From: JAOZHU01 sp964632845
Lineage (GTDB): Archaea > Thermoproteota > Bathyarchaeia > Bathyarchaeales > Bathycorpusculaceae
Length of the DNA stretch: 64,000 bases
Assembly: GCA_964632845.1 (NCBI GenBank)
Contig: CAZWDU010000008.1
Coordinates: forward strand, 22,832-86,831
Direction: 5' to 3'
Positions 24,426 through 33,378 of the stretch are shown in pieces. The notes under the pieces were generated by a model. The model saw only the letters and a program-made list of their open reading frames with translations, made no database searches and was not told where the DNA came from. Every line of letters begins with the position of its first letter. Positions within the stretch are counted from its first letter, which is position 1. Position numbers and translations under genes: made by a program.

Positions 24426-24545
24426 ATGCAAAAAATAACTGAAACTACCTCCGAAGATGTGGCGCGCTTGCAAAGGCGCGTGCAACATCTTGAAGAGGAA
24501 GTAGCCAAAATCAAGATGAAAATGGGCAGCAAGAAATGGCTATAG
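24426..24545 (+). CDS. 39-residue coiled-coil peptide between amtB and glnK
   Basis: The small ORF encodes MQKITETTSEDVARLQRRVQ followed by HLEEEVAKIKMKMGSKKWL. The central part has a heptad pattern of Leu/Val (VARLQRRVQHLEEEV) predicting a short coiled coil. A strong GGAGGAAG lies 7-12 nt before ATG 24426. It sits 34 nt after amtB and 27 nt before the PII start, on the same strand. Position, ribosome site and amphipathic pattern support translation. It could bridge the transporter and PII, but no function is known to me. Confidence 0.65.
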   Translation: MQKITETTSEDVARLQRRVQHLEEEVAKIKMKMGSKKWL

Positions 24546-24572
24546 CAACGGATGCCACGGAGAGAATGTGAC

Positions 24573-24911
24573 ATGAAAAAAATCGAAGCGGTAATTAAAC
24601 CTGACATGTTCAGCTACGTCAAAGTCGCGCTGGGAAAGGCTGGATATCCAAGTTTGACAGCCTATGACGTGAAAGGTCGCGGTAAACAAAGTGGTTTAAT
24701 CGAAACAGTCAGCGGAAAGACAATACGAGCAGATATCCTTCCTAAAACTAAAATCGAAATAGTCGTTGATGACAAAGATGTCAAAAAAGTCACGGATATA
24801 ATAATAAAAACTGCTGCTACAGGCACAATTGGCGACGGAAAAATCTTTGTATCCACCATAGACGAAGTAATCCGCATAAGAACAGGCGAACGCGACAGCG
24901 ACGCCATATAA
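24573..24911 (+). CDS. glnK: PII signal-transduction protein (GlnK type)
   Basis: The 112-residue protein has the PII start MKKIEAVIKPDMFSYVKVAL, a T-loop region GRGKQSGLIETVSGKTIRAD and the C-terminal signature TGTIGDGKIFVSTIDEVIRI. It binds ATP/ADP and 2-oxoglutarate and normally plugs AmtB when nitrogen is ample. The T-loop has no tyrosine at the uridylylation position or nearby, so control by UMP transfer is unlikely. ATG 24573 is chosen over ATG 24552 because the family begins MKKIEA and GGAGAG precedes it. Confidence 0.93.
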   Translation: MKKIEAVIKPDMFSYVKVALGKAGYPSLTAYDVKGRGKQSGLIETVSGKTIRADILPKTKIEIVVDDKDVKKVTDIIIKTAATGTIGDGKIFVSTIDEVIRIRTGERDSDAI

Positions 24912-25225
24912 AACATACCCAATCTCCCTTTCTTTTTTGTTTTGTTGTTTTCGTGAAACAGCTAAAAACTGTCCCGATTGAGTTTTGGGCAGGAATCCAT
25001 TTTCAATCTTGACCGACTGCTGCAACAGTTTTTGAACGAATTTTGAATAAATGGCTTTAATTGCCAGAGAATTAATAAATTCTGGGTGAAAAATCGTGTT
25101 TTCGCAGACAAATGTTCATAACTGAATAAAATAAGCTATCAAACGGATACTTTTAAATACTTGTACAGCCTAAATGCACAGAAAAGTACAAACATTCAAT
25201 ACGTGTGTCAAAAGAGGACTCAAAA
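24912..25225 (+). other. Intergenic region before second amtB
   Basis: The 314-nt AT-rich gap has no credible ORF. A T-rich stretch just after the PII gene (TTTCTTTTTTGTTTTGTTGTTTT is split here as a U-tract at about 24930-24952) is a likely terminator. The TATA box of the second amtB lies at 25151-25159. Nothing else was recognised. Confidence 0.4.
25151..25159 (+). promoter_or_regulatory. TATA box of second amtB
   Basis: TTTTAAATA lies about 70 nt upstream of ATG 25226. The second transporter therefore has its own promoter, separate from the KaiC-amtB-glnK block. Confidence 0.5.
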
Positions 25226-26491
25226 ATGACTGCAGGAGACATATCGTGGATTTCAACCGCAACCGCCCTAGTCATGTTAATGACACCAGCTTTAGGTTTC
25301 TTCTACGCAGGACTAGTTAGAAGAAAAAACCTTGTTTCCACCCTCGTCCAGTGCCTAATCATATTCGCAGTAGTAAGCGTAGTGTGGGCACTTTGGGGCT
25401 ACAGCCTTGTCTTCGGACCAAGCATCCATGGAGTAATCGGAGACCTATCTCTCTTCGGACTAAACAACATAGGCATACACACAATCAGCCCATTAGCACC
25501 CGACATCCCCGAGCTACTGTTCTTCGCGTTCCAACTGAAATTTGCAGCAATCACGCCAGCATTAATTATAGGCGCATGCGCAGAAAGAATCAGATTTCGC
25601 TCACTACTAATTTTCATCGTGCTCTGGTCAACGTTCATCTACTCGCCAATAGCCCACTGGGTATGGAACCCTGACGGATGGCTCCGAGCCGTAGGTGCAA
25701 TAGATTTTGCAGGCGGCATCGTTGTTCACGTTGCAGCAGGCGTATCCGCGCTAGCCGCCGCGCTGGTTATCGGCAGAAGAAAAGGATGCATCTACTGGAA
25801 AGACCACTTGAAAAGCTTAGACAAAAAGACCAGCAATGGAAACGAAATAAAACCGAGCAACATACCCTACGTAATCCTCGGTGCATCACTACTGTGGTTC
25901 GGCTGGTTCGGCTTCAACGCAGGAAGCGCGCTAGCCGCAAACGATTTGGCAGTCTCAGCGCTTGTCGTCACCAACGTAGCCGCCGCAGCAGCTGCAGTAA
26001 GCTGGATGCTCTTGGACTGGACAAAAAAAGGCAAGCCGTCCGCAATCGGCATATCCGTCGGCGCAGTCTGTGGACTCGTAGCTATAACACCTGCTTCAGG
26101 CTACGTCAACGTAACAGCAGCATTAATAATAGGCTTGTGCGCTGGAGTGCTTTCAAACTTGGTAGCTAATTGGCGTGCAGGAAGAACAAGAATAGACGAT
26201 TCTCTAGACGTCTTTGCTTGCCATGGAGTCAGCGGTATATGGGGTTCAATAGCAACGGGTCTATTCGCAACAACAATGGTAAACAACGTAAACGGCTTGT
26301 TATACGGCAACGCTGGTCAACTGGTTGCTCAAATAGCAGGGGTCTTAGTTGTGGCAGCCTTCGCCTTCTTCGGTTCATACGCGCTACTGAAGCTAATCAA
26401 CGTTTTCTCGCCGCTGAGGGTAAGTCCAGAAGAAGAAGATCAAGGTCTCGACTTAAGCCAACATGGAGAGGAAGCCTACCAGTTGGAGTAA
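25226..26491 (+). CDS. amtB: Ammonium transporter (Amt family), second copy
   Basis: The 421-residue Amt protein has the signatures LGFFYAGLVRRKNLVSTL, GACAERIRFRSLLIFIVLWS, pore histidines in GGIVVHVAAGVSALAAAL and VFACHGVSGIWGSIATGLFA, and LLWFGWFGFNAGSALAAN. A charged cytoplasmic loop (KSLDKKTSNGNEIKPS) and acidic tail (SPEEEDQGLDLS) differ from the first copy. ATG 25226 follows AGAGGAC; GTG 25205 is less likely. Its own promoter suggests separate regulation. Confidence 0.95.
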   Translation: MTAGDISWISTATALVMLMTPALGFFYAGLVRRKNLVSTLVQCLIIFAVVSVVWALWGYSLVFGPSIHGVIGDLSLFGLNNIGIHTISPLAPDIPELLFFAFQLKFAAITPALIIGACAERIRFRSLLIFIVLWSTFIYSPIAHWVWNPDGWLRAVGAIDFAGGIVVHVAAGVSALAAALVIGRRKGCIYWKDHLKSLDKKTSNGNEIKPSNIPYVILGASLLWFGWFGFNAGSALAANDLAVSALVVTNVAAAAAAVSWMLLDWTKKGKPSAIGISVGAVCGLVAITPASGYVNVTAALIIGLCAGVLSNLVANWRAGRTRIDDSLDVFACHGVSGIWGSIATGLFATTMVNNVNGLLYGNAGQLVAQIAGVLVVAAFAFFGSYALLKLINVFSPLRVSPEEEDQGLDLSQHGEEAYQLE

Positions 26492-26649
26492 GGCACCTAA
26501 AAAAGCCAAACCAAAAATCTCACCTTTTTTATTAAGCACACTGTTCAAGTAGCACATGCAACAAAATTTTTAGGTCGGAAACACAACTGGAAGAAAGCGG
26601 CACCAAGAAAACATAGTGGCCATGATTAAAAGAAGTACGAGGAACATTC

Positions 26650-27438
26650 ATGAAAAAACGATACCTAAGTTTACTGCTAATCATAGGAGCGTTGGTGGCC
26701 AGCATCATCATATTCGTTGCCCTAACCGAGAAGCCAGAGTTTAAACCCGTATACTACACCTACAGCATTGTCAACACGTACCATCATGACGAAAACGCCT
26801 TCACACAAGGGCTAGTATACGAGAATGGCTCGCTGTATGAAAGTACAGGATTTTACGGTGATTCCACATTGCGTCGTGTGAATTTGGAAACTGGTGAGGT
26901 GCTACAGATCCACACTCTTCCAGACAGCTACTTTGGAGAAGGAATCACGATTTGCGATGACAAAATAATCCAATTAACATGGCGAGAAAACAAAAGCTTC
27001 GTTTATGACAAGCACTCTTTTGAGCTACTACAAGAGTTTAACTATTCTACTGAAGGATGGGGAATCACATATGATGGCAATCGGCTCATAATGAGCGATG
27101 GAACAGCAAACCTGTATTTTCTAGACCCGGAAACCTTCGAGAAAGTTGGGCAAGTGGAAGTGCACGAAACAGCACCAGTGACCAAAATTAATGAACTAGA
27201 ATACATTAATGGAAAAGTATACGCTAACATATGGATGGAAGAAAAAATCGCGATAATCAATCCTCAAACAGGGCAAATTGAAGGGTGGATAGACCTAAGC
27301 GGTATCCAAAACATAGAAAACCAAAATGTGGACAACATACTTAATGGCATTGCATATGACGCAAAGGAAGATAGACTCTTTGTAACCGGAAAAAGGTGGC
27401 CACACATCTTTGAAATTAAATTAATCCTGCTAGAATAG
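26650..27438 (+). CDS. Glutaminyl-peptide cyclotransferase (plant/bacterial beta-propeller type)
   Basis: The 262-residue protein has an N-terminal signal/anchor (YLSLLLIIGALVASIIIFVA). The family motifs are HHDENAFTQGLVYENGSLYE, STGFYGDSTLRRVNLETGEV, YFGEGITICDDKIIQLTWRE, NYSTEGWGITYDGNRLIMSD, INELEYINGKVYANIW and NGIAYDAKEDRLFVTGKRWP. It would convert N-terminal Gln to pyroglutamate on exported proteins. It is likely extracellular and membrane-tethered. Single gene between amtB and the second iorAB. Confidence 0.92.
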   Translation: MKKRYLSLLLIIGALVASIIIFVALTEKPEFKPVYYTYSIVNTYHHDENAFTQGLVYENGSLYESTGFYGDSTLRRVNLETGEVLQIHTLPDSYFGEGITICDDKIIQLTWRENKSFVYDKHSFELLQEFNYSTEGWGITYDGNRLIMSDGTANLYFLDPETFEKVGQVEVHETAPVTKINELEYINGKVYANIWMEEKIAIINPQTGQIEGWIDLSGIQNIENQNVDNILNGIAYDAKEDRLFVTGKRWPHIFEIKLILLE

Positions 27439-27503
27439 GGCAACATCTCCACCTCCGAAGCAACCAAAAACAATGAAGTAACCACAAAAGAGAAAAACCG
27501 AAT

Positions 27504-28145
27504 TTAATGCCCCTCTCTGCACGGCACAAGAGTACATAGGGAAGCGTAGGCGTTCTCCTTTCCCAACTCAAAGGCTTTCAGATTCTGCTCTATAGTTTTC
27601 TTTGGCACTGCCTCGGAGATGCTTTCTTTAATGTAGTTCTCTTCAACAGGGAACACTTCAAGCGCTGATAGACATCCTAGGAAAACTGTGTTCTCAGCGT
27701 ATACTGTTCCACTTTCTCTCGCCAGCTTTAAGGCATCAATCACGGCGATGTTCGGCGTCCAATTCTTAAGCTTTGAAACTACGTCGTTAACCGTGATGTA
27801 TTTTGCTCCTTTTGTGGCTATGATTTTTGAGGTTTCAATTGGCGGGTGCATTATCCTCTTATTCATCAGCACCACCGCATCTTTTTTGAGGTATTCAATG
27901 TAGCGTAGAGCTTCAATTGCCTCCAGAGCGACCAAGATGTCTGCGTCTCCATAACCGATTAACGGCGAAAATGCGTCTTCGCCTATCCTTAGGTGAACAG
28001 AGACGGCACCGCTTCTCTGGGAAAGCCCATACATTTCGCCAGTTACAACTTTTTTGCCGCTTTTAGCGCACGCGTTTCCTATCACAGTGGTCATCAGTAC
28101 GAGCCCTTGTCCTCCGACTCCACATAGGAATATGTTGCGGCTCAA
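27504..28145 (-). CDS. iorB: Indolepyruvate:ferredoxin oxidoreductase beta subunit, second copy
   Basis: The beta subunit carries NIFLCGVGGQGLVLMTTVIG and GEMYGLSQRSGAVSVHLRIG. TTG 28145 is preferred: it overlaps the iorA stop in a TTGA junction and has GAGGTG eight bases upstream. The in-frame ATG at 28184 would add 13 non-family residues inside iorA. It pairs with the IorA immediately upstream to oxidise aryl-pyruvates with ferredoxin. The C-terminus (LCTLVPCREGH) is longer than that of the first copy. Confidence 0.9.
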   Translation of the reverse strand: MSRNIFLCGVGGQGLVLMTTVIGNACAKSGKKVVTGEMYGLSQRSGAVSVHLRIGEDAFSPLIGYGDADILVALEAIEALRYIEYLKKDAVVLMNKRIMHPPIETSKIIATKGAKYITVNDVVSKLKNWTPNIAVIDALKLARESGTVYAENTVFLGCLSALEVFPVEENYIKESISEAVPKKTIEQNLKAFELGKENAYASLCTLVPCREGH

Positions 28146-30043
28146 GTTTTCACCTCTGTCCTCTTTATTGACTTGAATGGACACAGTTTAGAACAGACAG
28201 AACAGCCATCGCAAATATCCGGTGATATGTACGGCTGCTGGTCCTCGTCTATTTCGTAGGCTGGACAGTAGAAGTTTCTCAGGCACACGTAAGGTTTCTT
28301 GCACAGATTCTTATCAACGTAGAAAGGTACAATGGGCTCGCCTCTTCGCCTCTTATTTCTGTCTCCGTAAAGTGCGCATTCCCTGCGAGAAATCACCACG
28401 GAAAGCCCATCAAAATCCAGCGCCTTCCTGAAAATTTCAACATTGTTCTTGACATCATATGAGTCAACTATCTCTAAGAAATCCACACCGATGGCTCTGC
28501 AAATGTTCTCTATAGACACTTTCTTGCCTTGTCTCCAACCTGCTGTGAATTCGGTTGACGGATTTGACTGTTGGCCAGTCATGGCAGTTACAGAGTTATC
28601 CAAAATGAGCAAAGTAAACTTGTTCCCGTTGTGAACCGCATTGATAAGCGCAGGTATTGCAGCGTGATAAAAAGTAGAGTCGCCAACTACAGCGACAACG
28701 CGTTCCTCGATTGCATGCGACAAACCATTCGCAACTCCCACTGAGGCACCCATGCATAAAGAACTGTCAGAACGCGATATCGGCGGAAAAACCCACATCG
28801 AATAACAGCCAATATCGTTCGCGAAATAGTGCTCCTGACCCTTAGCCACTTGAATCCTGAGCGCTTGGCTAAGCGCAACAAACGTAGCTCGATGGGGACA
28901 ACCTGCGCAGAAAGTCGGATACCTATCAGGAATAACTACCTTAAGCTTCGCCGCGTCTCGAATAATCGCCTCGTAGTCAACGTACGCCATACCGATGGCT
29001 GAAGCAATGCCTTTGGCAACGATATTCGGGTTATATTCCCACGCTTCCGAAAAAGCACCAGAGTTCTTGCCGAAAATCGCTACAGATGGATTAGCATCCT
29101 TCGCGACAGCGCACACTTCGTTTTCCAAATAAGGCGAAAGCTCCTCGACAACAATTACCTTCTTCAAGCTTTTAATGAAACTGCTGATTGTATTCTTTGG
29201 CAGTGGATACGTGGTACCAAGCTTCAGGATATTGACCTTCTCTTGGAGACCCAGCATCTTCAGCGCCTCCAAGACGTATAGGTAAGAAACTGAAGAAGTT
29301 AACACTCCAACATCGGAATCCGCATGCACTATAACATTGAACGCAGATTTTTCAAATTCCTCAGCCACTCTAGCTGTGCGTTCAAGCATCTTGAGCTTCT
29401 TTTGCCGCGCAACCGCTCCCAGCGTTGTGAATTCCTCGTTTAGCGCTTTCCACTTCACTTTCTTAAACTCGGTACGCTCCAGATTTTCTAATCTGACAAT
29501 GCCGCTTTGGTGATTCACTCGCGTAACAGTTCGAACAATCACGGGAACCCTGTGGCGTTCAGAGATTTCGAACGCTTTTTTCACCATGTCCTTTGCCTCT
29601 TGCGGAGAAGCAGGCTCAAGCATCGGCAGGTAAGCGCTAGGAGCGAAAAATCTGCCATCCTCTTCAGATTGCGAAGAATGCGCATGCGGATCATCCGCAA
29701 TCACCAGAACTAACCCGCCTCTGACCCCAGTATAGCCCAAAACGAAAAGAGTGTCAGATGCCACGTTTGCGCCAACGCTCTTCATCGCTGTTAAGCTGCG
29801 AAGCCCAGCGAAGGAAGCGCCAGCGCAAACTTCTAGTGCAACTTTCTCGTTTGTAGTAATCTCCATCTGATAATCAAAATTGCCTAACGCTTCTGAAAAC
29901 GTATCTAGAACCTCTGAAGTGGGCGCGCCAGGATAGAAAGCCACGACTTTAACGTCTGCTTCTAGAGCTGCTCGGGCAATCGCCTCGTTGCCCAACATGA
30001 AAACGGTTTTCTGCTCTTTAGCTACAAAATCTGCGAGCACCAT
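28142..30043 (-). CDS. iorA: Indolepyruvate:ferredoxin oxidoreductase alpha subunit, second copy
   Basis: The 633-residue IorA has a standard layout: GNEAIARAALEADVKVVAFY PGAP start, CAGCPHRATFVALSQAL joined directly to NDIGCYSMWVFPP, TPP motif GDSTFYHAAIPALINAVHN and a C-terminal ferredoxin domain. The first C-terminal cluster has only Cys 581, 587 and 593 (LCKKPYVC then FYCPAY), lacking the second Cys of the usual CxxC. The last cluster, Cys 611/614/617/621, is complete. Unlike the first IorA it has no inserted Fe-S module. It starts at ATG 30043. Confidence 0.93.
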   Translation of the reverse strand: MVLADFVAKEQKTVFMLGNEAIARAALEADVKVVAFYPGAPTSEVLDTFSEALGNFDYQMEITTNEKVALEVCAGASFAGLRSLTAMKSVGANVASDTLFVLGYTGVRGGLVLVIADDPHAHSSQSEEDGRFFAPSAYLPMLEPASPQEAKDMVKKAFEISERHRVPVIVRTVTRVNHQSGIVRLENLERTEFKKVKWKALNEEFTTLGAVARQKKLKMLERTARVAEEFEKSAFNVIVHADSDVGVLTSSVSYLYVLEALKMLGLQEKVNILKLGTTYPLPKNTISSFIKSLKKVIVVEELSPYLENEVCAVAKDANPSVAIFGKNSGAFSEAWEYNPNIVAKGIASAIGMAYVDYEAIIRDAAKLKVVIPDRYPTFCAGCPHRATFVALSQALRIQVAKGQEHYFANDIGCYSMWVFPPISRSDSSLCMGASVGVANGLSHAIEERVVAVVGDSTFYHAAIPALINAVHNGNKFTLLILDNSVTAMTGQQSNPSTEFTAGWRQGKKVSIENICRAIGVDFLEIVDSYDVKNNVEIFRKALDFDGLSVVISRRECALYGDRNKRRRGEPIVPFYVDKNLCKKPYVCLRNFYCPAYEIDEDQQPYISPDICDGCSVCSKLCPFKSIKRTEVKT

Positions 30044-30087
30044 GAATGAATAATAGCGCGTGCGTTATAATAAGGTTTCAGGCGCAA

Positions 30088-30822
30088 CTATTTTTGTCTC
30101 AGCATCACTTTCATGATATACGTAAAAAAAGCTACTATTTCTGTTAGAGAAAGTTTTGATTTTCCTTTTTTCCTATTCTCAAAAATTATCGGGGTTTCGC
30201 CTACCTGTAAGTTATGAAGTTTCGCTTGTCTAATTGTTTCAATTTGAATCTCGTAAGTTTGGCTGTGGAGTTTGGGCAAAACGTGCTGAACGCATCTTTG
30301 GGAGTAGCATCTGAAACCGCTTGTAAAATCGTTTATCCGAATGTGTATAAGCGAACCCGCGATTCTGTTTGCGACAATACTTGTTATTCGCCTGAGCACG
30401 GTCCAACCCTTAACTATACCGCCGTCACAGTACCTGCTACCTACAACTAGGTCATAGCCAGTTTTTGCGAAGTCTAAAAGCCTAGGAATATCCTTGGGGC
30501 TATGGGAGTAATCAGCGTCCATGGTTATTATATACTTGGGAGGGTTGGGCTGAGATAGGAGAAGTTCAAAACCGTCTCTAATCGCCGTGCCAAGTCCCAT
30601 TTTGCGGGGGCGCTTCAACAAAAGTATGTTACCATATTTTTCGTTCAGCTTTTCAACAATGCTCCGAGTTTCATCTGGACTCGAATCATCTATAACCAAC
30701 AACACTAAATCAAGATTCAAACCTTCAATTGTCTGAATGAGACCATCTATGTTTTCGGCCTCACAGTAAGTTGGAGCGATTACCGCCACATCTGGAATTA
30801 TCCGCATTTCTGATTTTGACAA
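30088..30822 (-). CDS. Dolichyl-phosphate mannose synthase-type glycosyltransferase (GT2)
   Basis: The 244-residue GT-A enzyme has VAVIAPTYCEAENIDGLIQT, VIDDSSPDETR, the acceptor motif MDADYSHSPKDIPRL, VVGSRYCDGGIV and DFTSGFRCYSQRC. These match DPM1-type enzymes that move a sugar from a nucleotide to a polyprenyl phosphate on the cytoplasmic face. It has no C-terminal TM helices. The start is TTG 30822, or ATG 30807 five codons later. It begins the glycan locus and would supply lipid-linked sugar to the membrane GT-C proteins downstream. Confidence 0.9.
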   Translation of the reverse strand: MSKSEMRIIPDVAVIAPTYCEAENIDGLIQTIEGLNLDLVLLVIDDSSPDETRSIVEKLNEKYGNILLLKRPRKMGLGTAIRDGFELLLSQPNPPKYIITMDADYSHSPKDIPRLLDFAKTGYDLVVGSRYCDGGIVKGWTVLRRITSIVANRIAGSLIHIRINDFTSGFRCYSQRCVQHVLPKLHSQTYEIQIETIRQAKLHNLQVGETPIIFENRKKGKSKLSLTEIVAFFTYIMKVMLRQK

Positions 30823-31004
30823 GGGTTAATCAGCCCATTAATGGTGAGCTAATATATCAAATTTTTGATACAAGAGAATAAAAATGTCATGCATACAGCC
30901 AACTGGCTATTAACGCGATCAATCGAAGTTAAACAAGGGCAAAAGTCAGTTTTCAAATAGCAAGCTGCTCTATAATGTTCCATGGAAAGTATTAAAAAGA
31001 GAGA

Positions 31005-31014
31005 TTTATTTATC
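31005..31014 (+). promoter_or_regulatory. TATA-like element of GT4 gene
   Basis: TTTATTTATC lies 26-35 nt before GTG 31040, so the transcript may start at or just before the start codon. It is a probable promoter for the plus-strand glycosyltransferases. Confidence 0.4.
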
Positions 31015-31039
31015 ATCTGTATTCAACGGAGATGACGAA

Positions 31040-32134
31040 GTGGAGTTCACTTTTGCTTGCGACGTAATGATGGATCTTGGGGGTTCAATAAGACCAGCCA
31101 TATGCTTAGCCAACAGACTAATCTCAGATGGACATAAGGTTTCTGCAGTATCACCAGTTATGTCAAAGTTTGTTGAAAAGCGTCTACGTGCAAGCAACAT
31201 AGTGCCTATAAATCTGCATGCTAAGCTGGTTGCCAGAAATTTGGGAAGTTCTTTATTATGGCTTGAAGCATGGGCACGAGAAGCTTTTTTAAAGTTAAAT
31301 TCAAGGCATATCAATAATGGACCGTACGTACTGAATTTTTCACAGTTGCTTTCTGCACCATCGTTGGTTTGGTATTTACAAGGACCACCGTCTATTGCGC
31401 TGAAAGATTCAGAGAAAGAGTTTCCAGTCGGCTTCAGAGTTGCCTATAGCGTCTTGAAAAACTTCATCACACATGCAGATGAAAAACTTGTCAGTCGCAT
31501 GAGTGAGATTTCACAATTCATTATCGCTAACTCCAAGTATTGCGCATCAATGTATTCCAGTCTTGGAGTTAAGAGTAACGATATGATTTATCCACCAATT
31601 GATTGCAAGGTGTTTCAGCCCTCAACGCCTAATCCATCTGCTGATTACGTTTTGACATATTTTGGGAAAGAAACCAAATTTTCAGTTATTAAAAGAGCGG
31701 CTAGAATGGGCATTAAATTTAAGGCCTTCGGTGCTAAAATGGAGTTTCTCGACAGGAAAGTTATTGGGCAGCCTAACATCGAGTTTTTGGGAAGACTCTC
31801 CTTCAGTGAACTGGTGGACGCTTACTCGAATGCCCTTTTTACACTATTCCCGTTCACCCATGAGCCTTTCGGCTACGTGCCTCTCGAAAGCATGACCTGC
31901 GGAACGCCGACGCTCACTTACAATTTGCAAGGTCCCAGTGAGTACATGATCGATAAATGCACAGGTTGGCTTGTACAATCAGACGAGGAGCTTGTACAGA
32001 AAGCCGTCAAGCTATGGAAGGATGGATATCCTTCTCGTATGCGGATGAACTGTGTTAAAGAAGCCAAGAAATTTGACAAGAAAGTCTATCTTGAAAAGTG
32101 GTTGAGAGTGTTAAATGGTTTGTGCGGTGGATAA
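31040..32134 (+). CDS. GT4-family glycosyltransferase
   Basis: The 364-residue GT-B enzyme has the N-terminal DLGGSIRPAICLANRLISDG and the C-terminal nucleotide-sugar site HEPFGYVPLESMTCGTPTLT with NLQGPSEYMIDKCTGWLV, the EX7E-type motif of GT4. GTG 31040 is preceded by GGAGATGA. The donor and acceptor are unknown. It is probably cytoplasmic, building surface glycan with its neighbours. Confidence 0.88.
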   Translation: MEFTFACDVMMDLGGSIRPAICLANRLISDGHKVSAVSPVMSKFVEKRLRASNIVPINLHAKLVARNLGSSLLWLEAWAREAFLKLNSRHINNGPYVLNFSQLLSAPSLVWYLQGPPSIALKDSEKEFPVGFRVAYSVLKNFITHADEKLVSRMSEISQFIIANSKYCASMYSSLGVKSNDMIYPPIDCKVFQPSTPNPSADYVLTYFGKETKFSVIKRAARMGIKFKAFGAKMEFLDRKVIGQPNIEFLGRLSFSELVDAYSNALFTLFPFTHEPFGYVPLESMTCGTPTLTYNLQGPSEYMIDKCTGWLVQSDEELVQKAVKLWKDGYPSRMRMNCVKEAKKFDKKVYLEKWLRVLNGLCGG

Positions 32135-32181
32135 CTCCCGTTATCATTAACTAAATGGCAGCGCCAAAAAAGTGAAGAACC

Positions 32182-33201
32182 TTGAGGATTCTGCAGTTAA
32201 TCAGCGAGAAACCGCCTGTTAAGAGTGGGTTTGGGAGGGTTATAGGTAGACTTGCAGAGGAACTTGAGGAGTTGGGATACAACGTTGATGTGTTGTCTAC
32301 CTCCGACTGCCACTTCAAGACCGTTGGAGAGATTAAACTCGTTCTGGACACGAGAAATATAAACAAATGCGCAGCGGGCAACTACGATGTCATAAACATT
32401 CATGGGCATACGCCTACTTTTTCGGACAGACTGCTGGTGAAACTGAAGCTGTCTGGCAGAAGAGTTGTGTATACGCTTCATTGCCTTGTTAACTATTACT
32501 TTAAGCCCTTCACAGCGCTGTATAATAGCGTGTTTAATAACGTTCTGCTTAAACGCGCAGATGCAGTTGTAGTCAGTTCTAAATCATATTACGACATGGT
32601 GCATGGATGCTCTAGGAAGTATGTTGTGCCGTGGGGCGTGGACGTTAACGAATTCTCGGGCAGCAGAATACCACATGAAGGGTACAGGTTGCTTTTTGTT
32701 GGTCAGATGCGGCCTTATAAGGGATTAAAGGTGCTTCTACGGGCTGCGAAGGACATTGATGCACAATTAAGTGTGGTGGGTGATGGACCTGATAGAGTAA
32801 GATATGAGGAGTATGCCCGAAAATTGGATGCCAAAAACGTTCATTTTTATGGTGCGGTTTCGGATAAGGTGTTGAGACAGATGTATCTCAGCAGTGATGT
32901 TTTGGCACTTCCGAGTGTGAGTTTGAATGAGGCATTCGGTCTCGTAACATTAGAGGCTGCGGCTGCAGGTTGTGCAGTAGTGGCGTCAGATTTGCTTGGG
33001 TTGAGGGATATGGTTAAAGAGTTTGGATTAGTCGTTAGACCAAATGATTCACAGAGTCTTAGGGAAGCACTCTTGAGTTTAAGAGATGAAGTTGTTAGGG
33101 AGAAATATGTAACGAGGGGAAAATGTGTTGCGGCAAAGCATAGTTGGCACAAAGTAGCTAAAGAGTACGCCAAAATATATGAAACAGTTGCGGAAGCGTA
33201 G
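32182..33201 (+). CDS. GT4-family glycosyltransferase
   Basis: The 339-residue GT-B protein begins RILQLISEKPPVKSGFGRVI, with a Rossmann strand and glycine loop. It carries VVPWGVDVNEF, the GT4 linker LLFVGQMRPYKGLKVLLRAA, VVGDGPDRVRYEE and NEAFGLVTLEAAAAGCAVVA. TTG 32182 is the only reasonable start. It lies 47 nt after the previous glycosyltransferase and likely shares its transcript. Confidence 0.9.
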   Translation: MRILQLISEKPPVKSGFGRVIGRLAEELEELGYNVDVLSTSDCHFKTVGEIKLVLDTRNINKCAAGNYDVINIHGHTPTFSDRLLVKLKLSGRRVVYTLHCLVNYYFKPFTALYNSVFNNVLLKRADAVVVSSKSYYDMVHGCSRKYVVPWGVDVNEFSGSRIPHEGYRLLFVGQMRPYKGLKVLLRAAKDIDAQLSVVGDGPDRVRYEEYARKLDAKNVHFYGAVSDKVLRQMYLSSDVLALPSVSLNEAFGLVTLEAAAAGCAVVASDLLGLRDMVKEFGLVVRPNDSQSLREALLSLRDEVVREKYVTRGKCVAAKHSWHKVAKEYAKIYETVAEA

Positions 33202-33378
33202 ACCAGTTTGATTATAACCTCCAGAGCGTTAAGTGCACGCAAGTGTATTTCACCGTGTCTCTGCAGCACTATAATCGCAATTAGCGTTCTGTTGCCCATT
33301 TTACTGACGCATCGTAAAAACTATGAACATTCAATATTCGCTGGATCTTAACAAGAATAGCCTAAAGGAGATATATCA

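Noticed and set aside
28146..28184. ATG 28184 as start of the second iorB
   Set aside because: The extra 13 residues lie inside iorA and contain the Shine-Dalgarno for TTG 28145, which starts exactly at the family N-terminus.
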